DNA from: Alphaproteobacteria bacterium
GTDB taxonomy: Bacteria; Pseudomonadota; Alphaproteobacteria; JAVJVX01
Reading direction: 5' to 3'
DNA length: 64,000 bases
NCBI GenBank assembly: GCA_040220875.1
Contig: JAVJVX010000006.1
Coordinates: 186,001 to 250,000 of the forward strand
In this document: positions 1-8,206 of the stretch, one piece after another
Layout of the letters: each line of letters starts with the position of its first letter
Position numbering within the stretch: the stretch's first letter is position 1
Notes under the pieces: model-generated
What the model was told of the DNA's origin: nothing
Seen by the model: the letters and a program-made list of their open reading frames with translations, nothing else
The model's database searches: none
Position numbers and translations under genes: made by a program

Positions 1-204
1 GAGGCGTCCTGTGACGACCAGCAGAAGGGCCAGCGCCACGACAAGCAGATTCTCGAGGAACCAGTCGAACGGATAGACCGGGTCGATCGCGCCCACCGTC
101 CAGATTGCAAAATAGCCGAGCGCGAGGCCCTGAAGCAGACGGTTTTGCCCGAACGGCACGCGTTCGCGATCAGTGGTGCCCGTCAGGGAAAAAGGCGCGC
201 GCAT
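1..204 (-). CDS. DUF2238/YjdF-like inner-membrane protein, N-terminal fragment
   Basis: This is the first 68 codons of a protein that runs off the left edge. The ATG at 204 lies 5 bases beyond the stop of the SnoaL-like gene, so the two are probably co-transcribed. Two hydrophobic stretches are visible, at about residues 22-40 and 47-67, separated by a short loop with Asp-Pro-Val-Tyr-Pro and followed by a Trp-Phe-Leu-Glu-Asn pattern. That layout resembles the N-terminus of DUF2238 (YjdF-type) membrane proteins, whose function is not established. The family call rests on pattern recognition of a short fragment. Confidence 0.5.
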   Translation of the reverse strand, partial: MRAPFSLTGTTDRERVPFGQNRLLQGLALGYFAIWTVGAIDPVYPFDWFLENLLVVALALLLVVTGRL

Positions 205-209
205 CGCCG

Positions 210-761
210 TCAGCGGGTCTCTGGTTTCACATAGGGCGCCGCGTCGACCAGCGTCTCGGCCCAGCCCTTGTCATGCGGCGCCATGATATGGAAATGGGTC
301 CGCACGTGGGAAAAGAGCCAGGTCCCATCCACCTTGCGCAGTTCGTCATCGTAGCTCGCGACGCACCAGATCGCGTCTACCCGATCCTCGAAGTAATTCT
401 GCGATCGGAGCGGGGCGAACATGAACCATTTGCCGCGCGCTGTCTTGCCACCGGAGTCGATGCGTATCTCGATCGGCAAAAAGAAATGGACACGCCAGTC
501 GATCGGGTCGTTCTCGAACCAGGCGCGGATTTCGGAATGCCCCCGTTTGACGCCAAGGCCGCCGGTATATTCGAGCGTCGCATCCTCGGTGAACAGCGCC
601 ACCAGCGCCTCGACATCGAGCACGGGATCGGCCGCCAGCGCAAACCGGTTCTTGGCTTCCTTGACGGCCTCGATGTCCTCGAGCTCCGCGACCCGCCGGG
701 CCAGCGGTTCGAGCTCCGCCAACCGCGCCTCGAGCGCGGCCATCCTTTCTTCCGCCGTCAT
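210..761 (-). CDS. SnoaL-like (nuclear transport factor 2 fold) protein
   Basis: The 183-residue protein starts at ATG 761, preceded by a GGGGA ribosome site. Longer upstream extensions run into the neighbouring gene. Residues 1-35 are Glu/Ala/Leu-rich and probably form a helical coiled coil. The rest has the SnoaL/NTF2 pattern: an Asp-Val-Glu-Ala-Leu-Val-Ala-Leu-Phe-Thr-Glu-Asp-Ala segment, a conserved Gly-His-Ser-Glu-Ile segment and a C-terminal Trp-Leu-Phe-Ser-His strand. This fold serves as isomerase, dehydratase, ring-hydroxylating dioxygenase beta subunit or binding protein, and no catalytic residue can be assigned here. It resembles the N-terminal part of the CDGSH fusion at 58417-59154. 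It may be unrelated to the adjacent polysaccharide genes. Confidence 0.72.
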   Translation of the reverse strand: MTAEERMAALEARLAELEPLARRVAELEDIEAVKEAKNRFALAADPVLDVEALVALFTEDATLEYTGGLGVKRGHSEIRAWFENDPIDWRVHFFLPIEIRIDSGGKTARGKWFMFAPLRSQNYFEDRVDAIWCVASYDDELRKVDGTWLFSHVRTHFHIMAPHDKGWAETLVDAAPYVKPETR

Positions 762-790
762 GTCGTCCCCTTTCTCGCGCTTCCGCCGGA

Positions 791-1369
791 TCAGGCGCCG
801 GCGATTTCCTCGAGCCGCTCCGGCCCCGCGAGCCGGTAGCGCCGCCCCTCCCGGGGGCAAACCAGATCCGCGCCGAGCCGCTCGCCAGCATGGCTCATCC
901 AGCCGATCCGCTGTCCCGGCACGCCGATGACAAGGGCGAAATCCGGCACATCGCGGGTGACGACCGTGCCGGCTCCGACAAAAGCGTAGGCGCCGATCGT
1001 CACGCCACAGACGATAGTGCAATTGGCGCCAAGGGTCGCGCCGCGCCGCACCAGCGTGTCACGAAACTCGCTTTTGCGGTCCACCTCACTGCGCGGGTTG
1101 TGGACATTGGTAAAGACCATGCTGGGGCCGCAAAAAACGCCATCCTCCAGGGTCACGTTGTCATAGACCGAGACGTTGTTCTGGATCTTGACCCGATCGC
1201 CAATGACGACCTTGTTGCCGACAAAGACGTTCTGTCCCAGCGTGCAGTTGGCACCGATCCGGGCGCCCGGTGAGACATGGGACCAATGCCAGATGCGCGT
1301 GCCGGCACCGACCTCGGCCCCGGCATCGACGATTGATGTCTCGTGAATGAGTGAACTTCCGGCCGTCAT
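791..1369 (-). CDS. wbpD: UDP-2-acetamido-3-amino-2,3-dideoxyglucuronate N-acetyltransferase (WbpD/WlbB type)
   Basis: The 192-residue protein is made of hexapeptide repeats (left-handed beta-helix) across most of its length. It closely matches my recollection of Pseudomonas WbpD, including the runs [29 protein letters not shown] and [13 protein letters not shown]. This enzyme acetylates the 3-amino group of UDP-GlcNAc3NA to give UDP-GlcNAc(3NAc)A, using acetyl-CoA, in the cytoplasm. The ATG at 1369 directly abuts the TAG stop of the wbpB-like gene, so the pair is translationally linked and ordered as in the pathway. A Cys-Pro-Arg-Glu-Gly segment near the C-terminus follows the helix. Specificity follows from the neighbours WbpB, WbpE, WbpI and the dehydrogenase. 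Confidence 0.9.
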   Translation of the reverse strand: MTAGSSLIHETSIVDAGAEVGAGTRIWHWSHVSPGARIGANCTLGQNVFVGNKVVIGDRVKIQNNVSVYDNVTLEDGVFCGPSMVFTNVHNPRSEVDRKSEFRDTLVRRGATLGANCTIVCGVTIGAYAFVGAGTVVTRDVPDFALVIGVPGQRIGWMSHAGERLGADLVCPREGRRYRLAGPERLEEIAGA

Positions 1370-2320
1370 CTAAGCCACCGCCTGCCTGCAATAGGGATGA
1401 TAAGCGCCCTGAAGCCCCGCGGGCGCCGCCTCGCGGATGCGATAGACCGTCGCGATGGACGATCGCGCCTCGCCGAGGCCGAAACCGTGGCCGTTCAGGA
1501 TTGCATCATAGCTGGCCGTGTGCAGATCGCCGAACCCGTCCGAGAACTCGAGCTCCTCGTTCTCGATCACGATCGAGCGATAGGTGCGTTTGCCGGACGA
1601 GACGGCCTGCTCGGGCAGGTAATCCGCATTGATCGAGAGAAACCAGCGGACACGCGCGCGCCGATACTCGAGAAAGCCGGCGGCCGTGTCATCACGGTGG
1701 ATGTGGACCGTGCTGTCCTTGAGCTCGCCAAAGACCCAGGACAGCATGTCGAAGAAGTGAACACCGATATTCGTGGCGACGCCGCCCGATTTGTGCACAT
1801 CCCCTTTCCAGCTCACGCCATACCATTTACCCCGCGAGGTCAGATAAGTGAGATCCACGTCGAAGATCTTGTCCTTCGGGGCCGCCATGACCCGGTCCCG
1901 AAGTGCCCGGACAGACGGATGCAAACGGAGTTGAAGAATATTGTAGACCCGCTTGCCGGTCTCGCGTTCGATTTCCTCGAGTCCATCGATGTTCCAGGGG
2001 TTGAGGACAAGCGGCTTTTCGCAGATCACGTCGGCGGCAGAGCGCAGGCCAAACCGCACGTGGGCATCATGCAGATAATTGGGTGAGCAGATGCTGACAA
2101 AGTCGACTTTCTCGCCCCGTCGGCGGAGCTTGTCGATATGCCGGTCGAAACGCTCGAACTCGGTGAAGAAATCGGCCGCCGGGAAATGGCTGTCGATGAC
2201 GCCGACGCTGTCATTCGGGTCGAGCGCCGCCACCAGCTCGTGCCCCGTCTCCTTGATGGCCTTCATGTGCCGGGGCGCGATATAGCCGGCGGCGCCAATA
2301 AGAGCGAACTTCCTGGTCAT
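1370..2320 (-). CDS. wbpB: UDP-N-acetylglucosaminuronate 3-dehydrogenase (WbpB/WlbA, Gfo/Idh/MocA family)
   Basis: The protein of 316 residues equals the usual WbpB length when started at ATG 2320, behind a GAAAGAGA ribosome site. It has an N-terminal Rossmann motif (GAAGYIAPRH, residues 9-18), the family Cys-Ser-Pro-Asn-Tyr-Leu-His segment (78-84) and catalytic Glu-Lys-Pro at 101-103. The C-terminal domain keeps SRGKWY and ATNIGVHFFDML, as in WbpB. It oxidises the 3-hydroxyl of UDP-GlcNAcA with NAD to the 3-keto sugar that WbpE then aminates; in the known family 2-oxoglutarate recycles the cofactor. It is divergent from the nucleotide-sugar dehydrogenase that supplies its substrate. Confidence 0.92.
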   Translation of the reverse strand: MTRKFALIGAAGYIAPRHMKAIKETGHELVAALDPNDSVGVIDSHFPAADFFTEFERFDRHIDKLRRRGEKVDFVSICSPNYLHDAHVRFGLRSAADVICEKPLVLNPWNIDGLEEIERETGKRVYNILQLRLHPSVRALRDRVMAAPKDKIFDVDLTYLTSRGKWYGVSWKGDVHKSGGVATNIGVHFFDMLSWVFGELKDSTVHIHRDDTAAGFLEYRRARVRWFLSINADYLPEQAVSSGKRTYRSIVIENEELEFSDGFGDLHTASYDAILNGHGFGLGEARSSIATVYRIREAAPAGLQGAYHPYCRQAVA

Positions 2321-2577
2321 CGTCTCTTTCGGATTATCGTTTCTGATGCTGTGAGAATTCCGGCCTGGACGCCCTGCGCGGCCAAAAAGCCCGGATTTAC
2401 GCCGCTCCCCGCCCGACACCCGGTTTTCTCTACCAGTAATGGCAGGGGTCCGCAATTCGCCCGGCCCCCCGGGGCCGGCGCGGGCTTGCTTTTTTGCGGG
2501 CGCGCTGCAAAACATGCGCCCTGATCAATGCTGAGGACCCGGTGGCTCTTGCGGCCGGCCGGGAGAGGGGCGCGCAC
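2321..2577 (+). other. Divergent intergenic region between wbpB and the UDP-sugar dehydrogenase
   Basis: These 257 bases separate two divergently read genes and should hold promoters in both directions. I see a GGGAGAGGGG ribosome site for the plus-strand gene at 2561-2570 and a GC-rich palindrome around 2458-2475. I found no convincing -35/-10 pair and no further reading frame. Confidence 0.5.
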
Positions 2578-3888
2578 GTGGCGGACAGACACCAGGACGC
2601 GGCACCGCTGCCGTCGGACCCGAGTAAGGTGACGGTTGCCGTCATCGGGGTCGGCTATGTCGGCCTGCCCGTGGCGGTCACCTTCGGCCGGAACCAGCCC
2701 ACCATCGCCTTCGACAGCAATTCCGCCCGGATCGAGGCGCTGTCCGAGGGCCGGGACGAGACCCTAGAGGTCACGGCTGAAGAGCTCGGGGCCGCCCGCC
2801 GCCTCAGCTTTTCGGCGGACCCGGCGGCGCTCGCGGCGGCGCAAGTCTATGTCGTGACGGTCCCCACGCCGATCGATGCGTTCAAACGCCCGGACCTGAG
2901 CTTTCTCGAGCGCGCGAGCGAAACCGTGGGCCGCGCGCTCGGGCGCGGCGACGTCGTGATTTACGAATCGACGGTTTTTCCCGGCGCCACCGAGGAGCAC
3001 TGCGTGCCCGTCCTGGAGCGGGTCTCGGGACTGACATTCAACCAGGATTTTTACGTCGGCTACAGCCCCGAGCGTATCAATCCCGGCGACAAGCGTCATC
3101 GCCTCAGCGACATCATGAAGGTTACCTCGGGGTCGACGCCGGCGGCCGCTGATTTCGTCGACCGCCTGTATGGCAGCATCATCACTGCCGGCACCTTCAA
3201 GGCGAGTTCCATCCGGGTGGCCGAGGCCGCCAAGGTGATCGAGAATACGCAGCGCGACGTGAATATCGCCCTCGTCAACGAACTGGCCATGCTCTTCACC
3301 CGCCTCGGCCTCGATACCGAGGAAGTCCTCAAGGCCGCCGGCACGAAGTGGAACTTCCTCCCCTTCCGGCCCGGGCTCGTCGGGGGTCACTGCATCGGGG
3401 TCGACCCGTATTACCTGACCCACAAGGCGCAGGAAGCGAACCACCATCCCGAGATGATCCTGGCCGGCCGACGCATCAACGATTCGATGGGCGCCTACGC
3501 GGCCGGCCGCGTGCTCGATGCCATGATGCTCAAGGGCCTGGCCATCCGGGGTGCGCGAGTCCTGGTGATGGGCGTAGCCTTCAAGGAAAACTGCCCCGAC
3601 CTGCGCAACACGCGCGTCGTCGACGTCATCGATCACCTGCGCCAGCGTGGTGTCACGGTGGATGTGAGCGACCCCTGGGTCAAGGTCGAGGATGCGCGCC
3701 GGGAGCTGGGCCTGGATCTGATCGCGGCGCCTGAGGATCGTGCCTATGATGCGGTTGTGATCGCGGTGGCGCACCGCCAGTTCGCCGAGATGGGGGCCCC
3801 GCGCGTTCGCCGCCTGCTGAAGCCCGACGGAATTCTGGCCGATCTCAAGTGGCTGTTCACACCGGCGGAGGCGGAAGTCCGGCTCTGA
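2578..3888 (+). CDS. tviB: UDP-N-acetylglucosamine 6-dehydrogenase (TviB/WbpO type)
   Basis: The GTG start at 2578 sits 7 bases after GGGAGAGGGG and gives 436 residues, close to TviB. The protein has the Rossmann motif GVGYVG near residue 25, the UDP-Glc/GDP-Man dehydrogenase central helix with AEAAKVIENTQRD, and the catalytic Cys272 in GGHCIGVDPYYL. The C-terminal domain carries FKENCPDLRNTR. It oxidises C6 of UDP-GlcNAc (or UDP-GalNAc) to the uronic acid with two NAD. The details match the Vi-antigen enzyme TviB and WbpO rather than WbpA, although it stands in WbpA's place beside WbpB, D and I. It is the only plus-strand gene in the polysaccharide island. Confidence 0.9.
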   Translation: MADRHQDAAPLPSDPSKVTVAVIGVGYVGLPVAVTFGRNQPTIAFDSNSARIEALSEGRDETLEVTAEELGAARRLSFSADPAALAAAQVYVVTVPTPIDAFKRPDLSFLERASETVGRALGRGDVVIYESTVFPGATEEHCVPVLERVSGLTFNQDFYVGYSPERINPGDKRHRLSDIMKVTSGSTPAAADFVDRLYGSIITAGTFKASSIRVAEAAKVIENTQRDVNIALVNELAMLFTRLGLDTEEVLKAAGTKWNFLPFRPGLVGGHCIGVDPYYLTHKAQEANHHPEMILAGRRINDSMGAYAAGRVLDAMMLKGLAIRGARVLVMGVAFKENCPDLRNTRVVDVIDHLRQRGVTVDVSDPWVKVEDARRELGLDLIAAPEDRAYDAVVIAVAHRQFAEMGAPRVRRLLKPDGILADLKWLFTPAEAEVRL

Positions 3889-3910
3889 TCCCGGGGCCAG
3901 TCGGGATCAG
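3885..3910. terminator. Symmetric hairpin spanning both convergent stop codons
   Basis: CTGATCCCG and CGGGATCAG form a perfect 9-bp stem around an 8-base loop. The TGA stop of the plus-strand dehydrogenase (3886-3888) and the stop of the minus-strand epimerase (3907-3909) both lie inside the stem. No T-run follows on either strand, so action as a bidirectional intrinsic terminator is uncertain; it could also protect 3' ends. Confidence 0.55.
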
Positions 3911-4947
3911 CCGGCAAGCAGGCGGGCGATTTTGGCGGCCGCGCGCCCGTCGCCGTAATCCTCGATATCCCGCCGCGACACGTCCGTCTCGGGTTCCTTC
4001 CAGAGCCGGTTCCAGCCGGCCGCGAGGGTTTCCACCCATTCGGTCTCGTCCCTCAAGGTGACGCAGGGCTTGCGGTGAAAATAGGCCTCTTTCTGAAGCC
4101 CGCCCGAATCGGTATAGACCGCGACACAGCCGTCCAGCAGGGCCGCCATGTCGAGATAGCCGACGGGTTCGATGACCGTAAGACCGGCCAGGTCCAGCCC
4201 GTGACGCGCCACCGCGCCCGCGGTGCGCGGATGCAGGGGCAGGATCACGGGCCGCTCGGCCGCAACCTCGGTCAAATAGGCGAGGACGGCCGCGAGACGC
4301 TCGGGGTCGTCGGTATTTTCCGCCCGATGGACCGTCGCCAGCGCAAAGCCCGCCGGCGCGAGGCCGAGCCGGTCGAGGATCGTGGCGCGATCGCGCGATC
4401 GCGCGCGCGCATGAAGCGTGGCATCGAACATCACATCGCCCACCTGGTAGACGCCTCGGGTAATCCCCTCGGATTTAAGATTTCCGACCGCCGTGCCCGT
4501 GGGGCAGAAGAGATAGGCGCTCACGTGATCCGTCAGGACACGGTTGATCTCTTCCGGCATGGCCCGATTGAAGGACCGCAGGCCCGCCTCGACATGGGCC
4601 ACCGGAATATGAAGCTTGGCAGCCGTCAGGGCGCCCGCAAGCGTGGAGTTGGTATCCCCGTAGACCAGAACGATATCGGGCTTTTGCTCGAGGCAGATTT
4701 TTTCCAGGCCCGCCATCATGCGCCCCGTCATCTCGCCATGACCGCCACCCCTGATCCCGAGGTGATGATGCGGGGCGGGGATGCCGAGCTCGTCGAAGAA
4801 CACGTCCGACATGTTGGAGTCGTAATGCTGGCCGGTGTGGACGAGAATTTCTTCAAGCCCGTCCACTGCCGCGAGGGCGCGGCTGACCGGGGCCGCCTTG
4901 ATGAACTGCGGGCGCGCGCCCAGCACGGTGACGATTCTGCGTCCCAT
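3907..4947 (-). CDS. wbpI: Non-hydrolysing UDP-diacetamido-glucuronate 2-epimerase (WbpI/WlbD type)
   Basis: The protein of 346 residues starts at ATG 4947 (Met-Gly-Arg-Arg-Ile-Val-Thr-Val-Leu-Gly); longer frames only add low-complexity sequence. Family landmarks are GARPQFIKA near the N-terminus, HTGQHYD, YGDTNSTLAGAL, HVEAGLRSFN, MPEEINR, HRAENTDD and the C-terminal TDSGGLQKEA. It inverts C2 of UDP-GlcNAc(3NAc)A to UDP-ManNAc(3NAc)A through a glycal intermediate in the cytoplasm. The alternative, plain WecB acting on UDP-GlcNAc, is less likely because WbpB, WbpD, WbpE and a 6-dehydrogenase are present. The gene is the distal end of the long minus-strand run and follows its upstream neighbour by 8 bases. 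Confidence 0.88.
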   Translation of the reverse strand: MGRRIVTVLGARPQFIKAAPVSRALAAVDGLEEILVHTGQHYDSNMSDVFFDELGIPAPHHHLGIRGGGHGEMTGRMMAGLEKICLEQKPDIVLVYGDTNSTLAGALTAAKLHIPVAHVEAGLRSFNRAMPEEINRVLTDHVSAYLFCPTGTAVGNLKSEGITRGVYQVGDVMFDATLHARARSRDRATILDRLGLAPAGFALATVHRAENTDDPERLAAVLAYLTEVAAERPVILPLHPRTAGAVARHGLDLAGLTVIEPVGYLDMAALLDGCVAVYTDSGGLQKEAYFHRKPCVTLRDETEWVETLAAGWNRLWKEPETDVSRRDIEDYGDGRAAAKIARLLAG

Positions 4948-4955
4948 CGCCGGCC

Positions 4956-6032
4956 TCAGGTTGCGCCGTCGAGGCGGGTCATGAAGTAATCGTGCTGGCG
5001 GATGCACCGCTCGATCGTCTCGGCATTGTCCCGTGTCCAGGCGACGGTTTTCTCGAGCCCATCGTGCAGCGTCACCCCGGCCACAAAGCCCAGTTCGCGC
5101 CGGGATTTTTCCGTCGAGCCGAAGCGCCGGCCGGAACGGTCCCAGTCCCGCCCGGGACGCAGCTCAACCGGTGTGACATTGCCGGTAATCCGGTTGATGG
5201 TCTGGGCCAGATCGCGGATGGTGGTTTCCACACCCGAGGCCAGGTTATAGATCTCACCCGGCTTGCCCAGGACGGCACAGCACATGAGCCCGCGCGCCAT
5301 ATCCTCGACAAAGATGAAATCTCGGCTGACCTCGCCCCCCTTGTCGAGCGGCAGGGCCTCGCCTTGCAGAGAGCGCCAGATGAACCCCGGCGTCACGTTG
5401 CGCCAGACCGTGTGCGGCGTGCCCCGCCAGCGACCGGCGCCCAGCACCTCGCGAGGTCCGTAGACGTTCTGAAAGCGCGCCTTCACCACCGCCAGCCCGT
5501 GGCGGAGGAAATAATAGTTCCCGTAAAGCTCGCCAATCAGCTTCGAGATGGCGTACGGGCTGTCGTGGTACAGGGAAACGGGCGCATCCTCTGTCGTGGC
5601 TTCCGCCGCATCATAGGTTTTTTCCGCGACCGCGCACCCGGCGGCCGCATAAACGACCTTCCTGAGATTTTTGAACGACTTGAGCCGATCGAACAGTTTG
5701 AGCGTCGTGAGCGTGTTGTTTTCATGATCCGCCAGCGGATCGTGGATCGACGACTGGTTGCCGTGATAGCAGGCCAGGTGCCAGACGTAGTCCAGATCGT
5801 CGGGCAGGGCCGCGAGAATGGCGTCATCGGTGATCGAGCCGTAATGGAAAGTCACGCGCGGATCCGCCGGCACATTCGTAATGTCGGCGGACAGAAGATT
5901 GTCGACGATGAGGATCTCGCCCGCGTCCTCCTCAAGCAGCTTGAGCACCAGATTGCTGCCGACAAACCCGGCGCCGCCGACCACAAGCATCTTTCGCCCC
6001 CTGAGGGCGCGGAAGTCGGATTGCCCGCTCAT
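4956..6032 (-). CDS. NAD-dependent nucleotide-sugar epimerase/dehydratase with atypical active site
   Basis: This is a 358-residue extended SDR. GGAGFVG at residues 19-25 binds NAD, and YAISK at 160-164 gives the catalytic Tyr and Lys. Where family members normally have a Ser/Thr-rich strand end, this protein reads Ala-Ala-Ala-Gly-Cys-Ala (129-134), so the usual third catalytic hydroxyl is not evident. Sugar-nucleotide landmarks such as RFQNVYGP and SRDFIFVEDMARG are kept. A conserved Tyr-His-Gly-Asn-Gln-Ser-Ser segment (89-95) marks a distinct subfamily that I recall from other polysaccharide loci without an assigned reaction. It overlaps the SGNH-hydrolase gene by 4 bases. Epimerase, dehydratase and decarboxylase activities all remain possible. 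Confidence 0.82.
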   Translation of the reverse strand: MSGQSDFRALRGRKMLVVGGAGFVGSNLVLKLLEEDAGEILIVDNLLSADITNVPADPRVTFHYGSITDDAILAALPDDLDYVWHLACYHGNQSSIHDPLADHENNTLTTLKLFDRLKSFKNLRKVVYAAAGCAVAEKTYDAAEATTEDAPVSLYHDSPYAISKLIGELYGNYYFLRHGLAVVKARFQNVYGPREVLGAGRWRGTPHTVWRNVTPGFIWRSLQGEALPLDKGGEVSRDFIFVEDMARGLMCCAVLGKPGEIYNLASGVETTIRDLAQTINRITGNVTPVELRPGRDWDRSGRRFGSTEKSRRELGFVAGVTLHDGLEKTVAWTRDNAETIERCIRQHDYFMTRLDGAT

Positions 6033-6703
6033 GCCAGCACTTCCCGGATCCGGGGCAGAAGGATGGGTCCGACCGTCTCGAAGTAAATGTCGTGACCGCG
6101 CGGGCTGAGATGGAGGCCGTCGGGCAGTACCATATCGGCAACGCTGACCGTGCCCTCGCGGACGGGCTCGAGGATCGCTTTCTCGAGGTCGATCAGTACG
6201 ACCCTGTGCCCCAGGTCGGCGGCGGCGGCGCGAATGAGATCGTTATATTCCTCGTTGCTTTGCTGATAGGTCTTGTCGGTAAAGGCCATCACGTCATCCG
6301 TGCGGGTCGTCGGATGGTTCGTATGCAGAAACACGTGTTTCGCGCCAAAGGCGATGCCGCGATCGACGATCTCGGCAAGATTGGCCCGGAAGGCCGCCGG
6401 GCTGACACGGGGCAGCCCGCGATCCGTCTTCCAGCAATTGCAGTCATTCATGCCGAACTGAACGATCAGGATATCCACCCCGTGTGACTGCACGTCATAG
6501 GGCATGCGCTCGAGCGCCTGGCGCGTCGTGTTCCCGTTGATTGCCGTATTGATCACGAGGGCGTCGCGCCCCGTCTCGATGGCGATTTTTTCCACCTCGG
6601 CCGAGAGACGCGGCACCCAGCCTCGATGAATCGAAACCCCCTGCCCGAAGCAGATTGAATCACCGAAGAAAACCACATTCGTGCTGTCAGTACTCATGCT
6701 CAT
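6029..6703 (-). CDS. SGNH/GDSL-family hydrolase
   Basis: This protein of 224 residues has all four SGNH blocks: Gly-Asp-Ser at 14-16 (nucleophile Ser16), Gly57 in the Asn-Gly-Asn-Thr segment, Gly-Met-Asn-Asp at 84-87 and Asp195-x-x-His198 (catalytic pair). No signal peptide is visible, so it is probably cytoplasmic. In polysaccharide clusters such proteins act as carbohydrate esterases, deacetylating sugars or intermediates, but the substrate here is unknown. The ATGA overlap with the downstream SDR gene (6029-6032) indicates translational coupling. An alternative ATG two codons in (6697) is equally good. Confidence 0.85.
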   Translation of the reverse strand: MSMSTDSTNVVFFGDSICFGQGVSIHRGWVPRLSAEVEKIAIETGRDALVINTAINGNTTRQALERMPYDVQSHGVDILIVQFGMNDCNCWKTDRGLPRVSPAAFRANLAEIVDRGIAFGAKHVFLHTNHPTTRTDDVMAFTDKTYQQSNEEYNDLIRAAAADLGHRVVLIDLEKAILEPVREGTVSVADMVLPDGLHLSPRGHDIYFETVGPILLPRIREVLA

Positions 6704-6726
6704 TCAATCCGTTTCGAATTCCGCGG

Positions 6727-7425
6727 TCAGCCGGCCAGTCCGCCATTCAGGCGAACAAGGAAAAGCTGGCGCTTGTTTGGATAGGGCGACTCGCTGTTTG
6801 TCGCCAGCAATTCGCGGTCGCCATGGCCGAAATCCGGCAGGAATTTCGCCAGCGCCATCGCCGCCATTTCACCGTTCCAGGCGAGCAGGCAGAGGATTTC
6901 ATCCCCCTCGATCCGCCGGGTCAGGTAGTAGCGCGGCGTATTGTAGACGGTGATCGACAGGCGCATCTCGCGGCAGTTGGGCAGGTATTTTTCGAGAAAA
7001 AGTTCGAGACGCTGGTCGACATTGGGGAAGAGATCGTTGGCCACGATCACGTCATAGGACTCGTTGCTTTCCCGCGTAAACCAGTCTTCCCGGGTCAGTC
7101 GAACGGCCGGCGCCGCCGCCCGGAAGGCTCTGATCTCCTCCTCGCTGTCATGGGCAAGCAGATCGAGAAGCTCAAAATCATTCCGTTCACCGAGAAGGCG
7201 CGTGAAGGTGGTGAGCCCGCCACCCACATCGAGCACCCGGCGCCCGCCCGAGGCCAGCAAGTCGCCATATAGTTCCTGGAAGATCAGACGCTTGGGCGGT
7301 GTCTCCCGCAGCCAGCGCTGACAGACAAGGGACGCCTCGTGAGGCTTTTCCTGCTCGCGCATCATACGGGCGATGGCGTCTTCCGCGAGGTATGATTCCA
7401 CCCAGTCCTTACTGATCCGCTTCAT
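6727..7425 (-). CDS. Class I SAM-dependent methyltransferase (sugar-linked methyltransferase)
   Basis: The protein of 232 residues starts at ATG 7425 behind GGAAAAGAAG, inside the 3' end of the formyltransferase gene (17-base overlap). Motif I is RVLDVGGGLTTFT with the glycine loop at 67-70. A motif-IV-like VIVANDLFPNVD follows, where the Asp ends the strand. The N-terminal 50 residues are helical and lack known domains. It presumably transfers a methyl group from S-adenosylmethionine to a sugar or lipid-linked glycan of the surface polysaccharide; O-antigen capping by methylation is one known role of such neighbours. Acceptor and regiochemistry cannot be told from sequence. Confidence 0.8.
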   Translation of the reverse strand: MKRISKDWVESYLAEDAIARMMREQEKPHEASLVCQRWLRETPPKRLIFQELYGDLLASGGRRVLDVGGGLTTFTRLLGERNDFELLDLLAHDSEEEIRAFRAAAPAVRLTREDWFTRESNESYDVIVANDLFPNVDQRLELFLEKYLPNCREMRLSITVYNTPRYYLTRRIEGDEILCLLAWNGEMAAMALAKFLPDFGHGDRELLATNSESPYPNKRQLFLVRLNGGLAG

Positions 7426-8206
7426 CTTCTTTTCCGGCGTTTGGCGTCCATAAAACGGCCCCCTGTTCGGGAAGGAGAAACAGCTTGCGGCCATCGATCC
7501 GCATGAAGGCCGGCTCGAAAGGCGGAAAGAACAGCGCGCGGACGCGAGTCTCAATCTCGTCAGCCGGGAGATCGGGCGTGATCTCGCGAAAGGCGTCCAG
7601 ATCGCTCGGGGCAAAAAATTCGCCCGCCCCCTTGAGCGGCACCCGGGGGGGTTCCCGGTTTGCGCGAAGATCGCCGATGAGCCGCTCGAACCCCTCCATG
7701 GCCGCGTCCTCGGTCCGCCGGTACAGGCTGAGCGCCGTATCGTCGGGCCGCACCGGCACGCGCCCGGCATAGACCATGTCGCCACTATCCACCTCGGCAG
7801 CCAGCATATGCAGGCTGTAGCCGTAGACCGACTGACGGCGCAACAAGGTGTAATTGACGCCGTGCCAGCCCTTGTAATCGGGCAGCGGGGCGAGGTGCAG
7901 GTTGAACGCCCGTCCGCCGACGGCATCGATCACCTCTTCCGGCAGGATCCAGCCATGCTGAACCGAGAGCAGACAATCCACCCGGTAGTCCCGGATCGCC
8001 TTCAGGATCAGATCGTTATTGCGCCGGGCATTATCGATAAAAGGGATGCCGGCGGCCTGAGACTGGCGGTGGATGGCGTTATCCCGCCACCAGTTTTTGA
8101 GCGAGGTATTTGACACCGCGGCGACGGGCCGCAGGCTGTCTTCCGCCAGCAGACGGGCGAATGCCCGCTGACCGACGGGCTTCTGGCCAAGGAACAGGAT
8201 ATTCAT
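7409..8206 (-). CDS. Sugar N-formyltransferase (methionyl-tRNA formyltransferase-like fold)
   Basis: This is a protein of 265 residues from ATG 8206. It has the 10-formyl-THF-dependent formyltransferase core with the catalytic triad Asn102-x-His104 (FNLHLAPLPDYKG) and Asp140 (AAEVDSGDMV). It lacks the tRNA-recognition arm expected of Fmt and sits among glycosyltransferases. It therefore most likely formylates an amino sugar nucleotide, as WbkC, VioF or the ArnA N-terminal domain do. A 4-amino sugar formed from the WbpM-like product by the aminotransferase would be a suitable acceptor, but that is inference. The start codon overlaps the stop of the preceding glycosyltransferase by 4 bases. Confidence 0.85.
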   Translation of the reverse strand: MNILFLGQKPVGQRAFARLLAEDSLRPVAAVSNTSLKNWWRDNAIHRQSQAAGIPFIDNARRNNDLILKAIRDYRVDCLLSVQHGWILPEEVIDAVGGRAFNLHLAPLPDYKGWHGVNYTLLRRQSVYGYSLHMLAAEVDSGDMVYAGRVPVRPDDTALSLYRRTEDAAMEGFERLIGDLRANREPPRVPLKGAGEFFAPSDLDAFREITPDLPADEIETRVRALFFPPFEPAFMRIDGRKLFLLPEQGAVLWTPNAGKEDEADQ

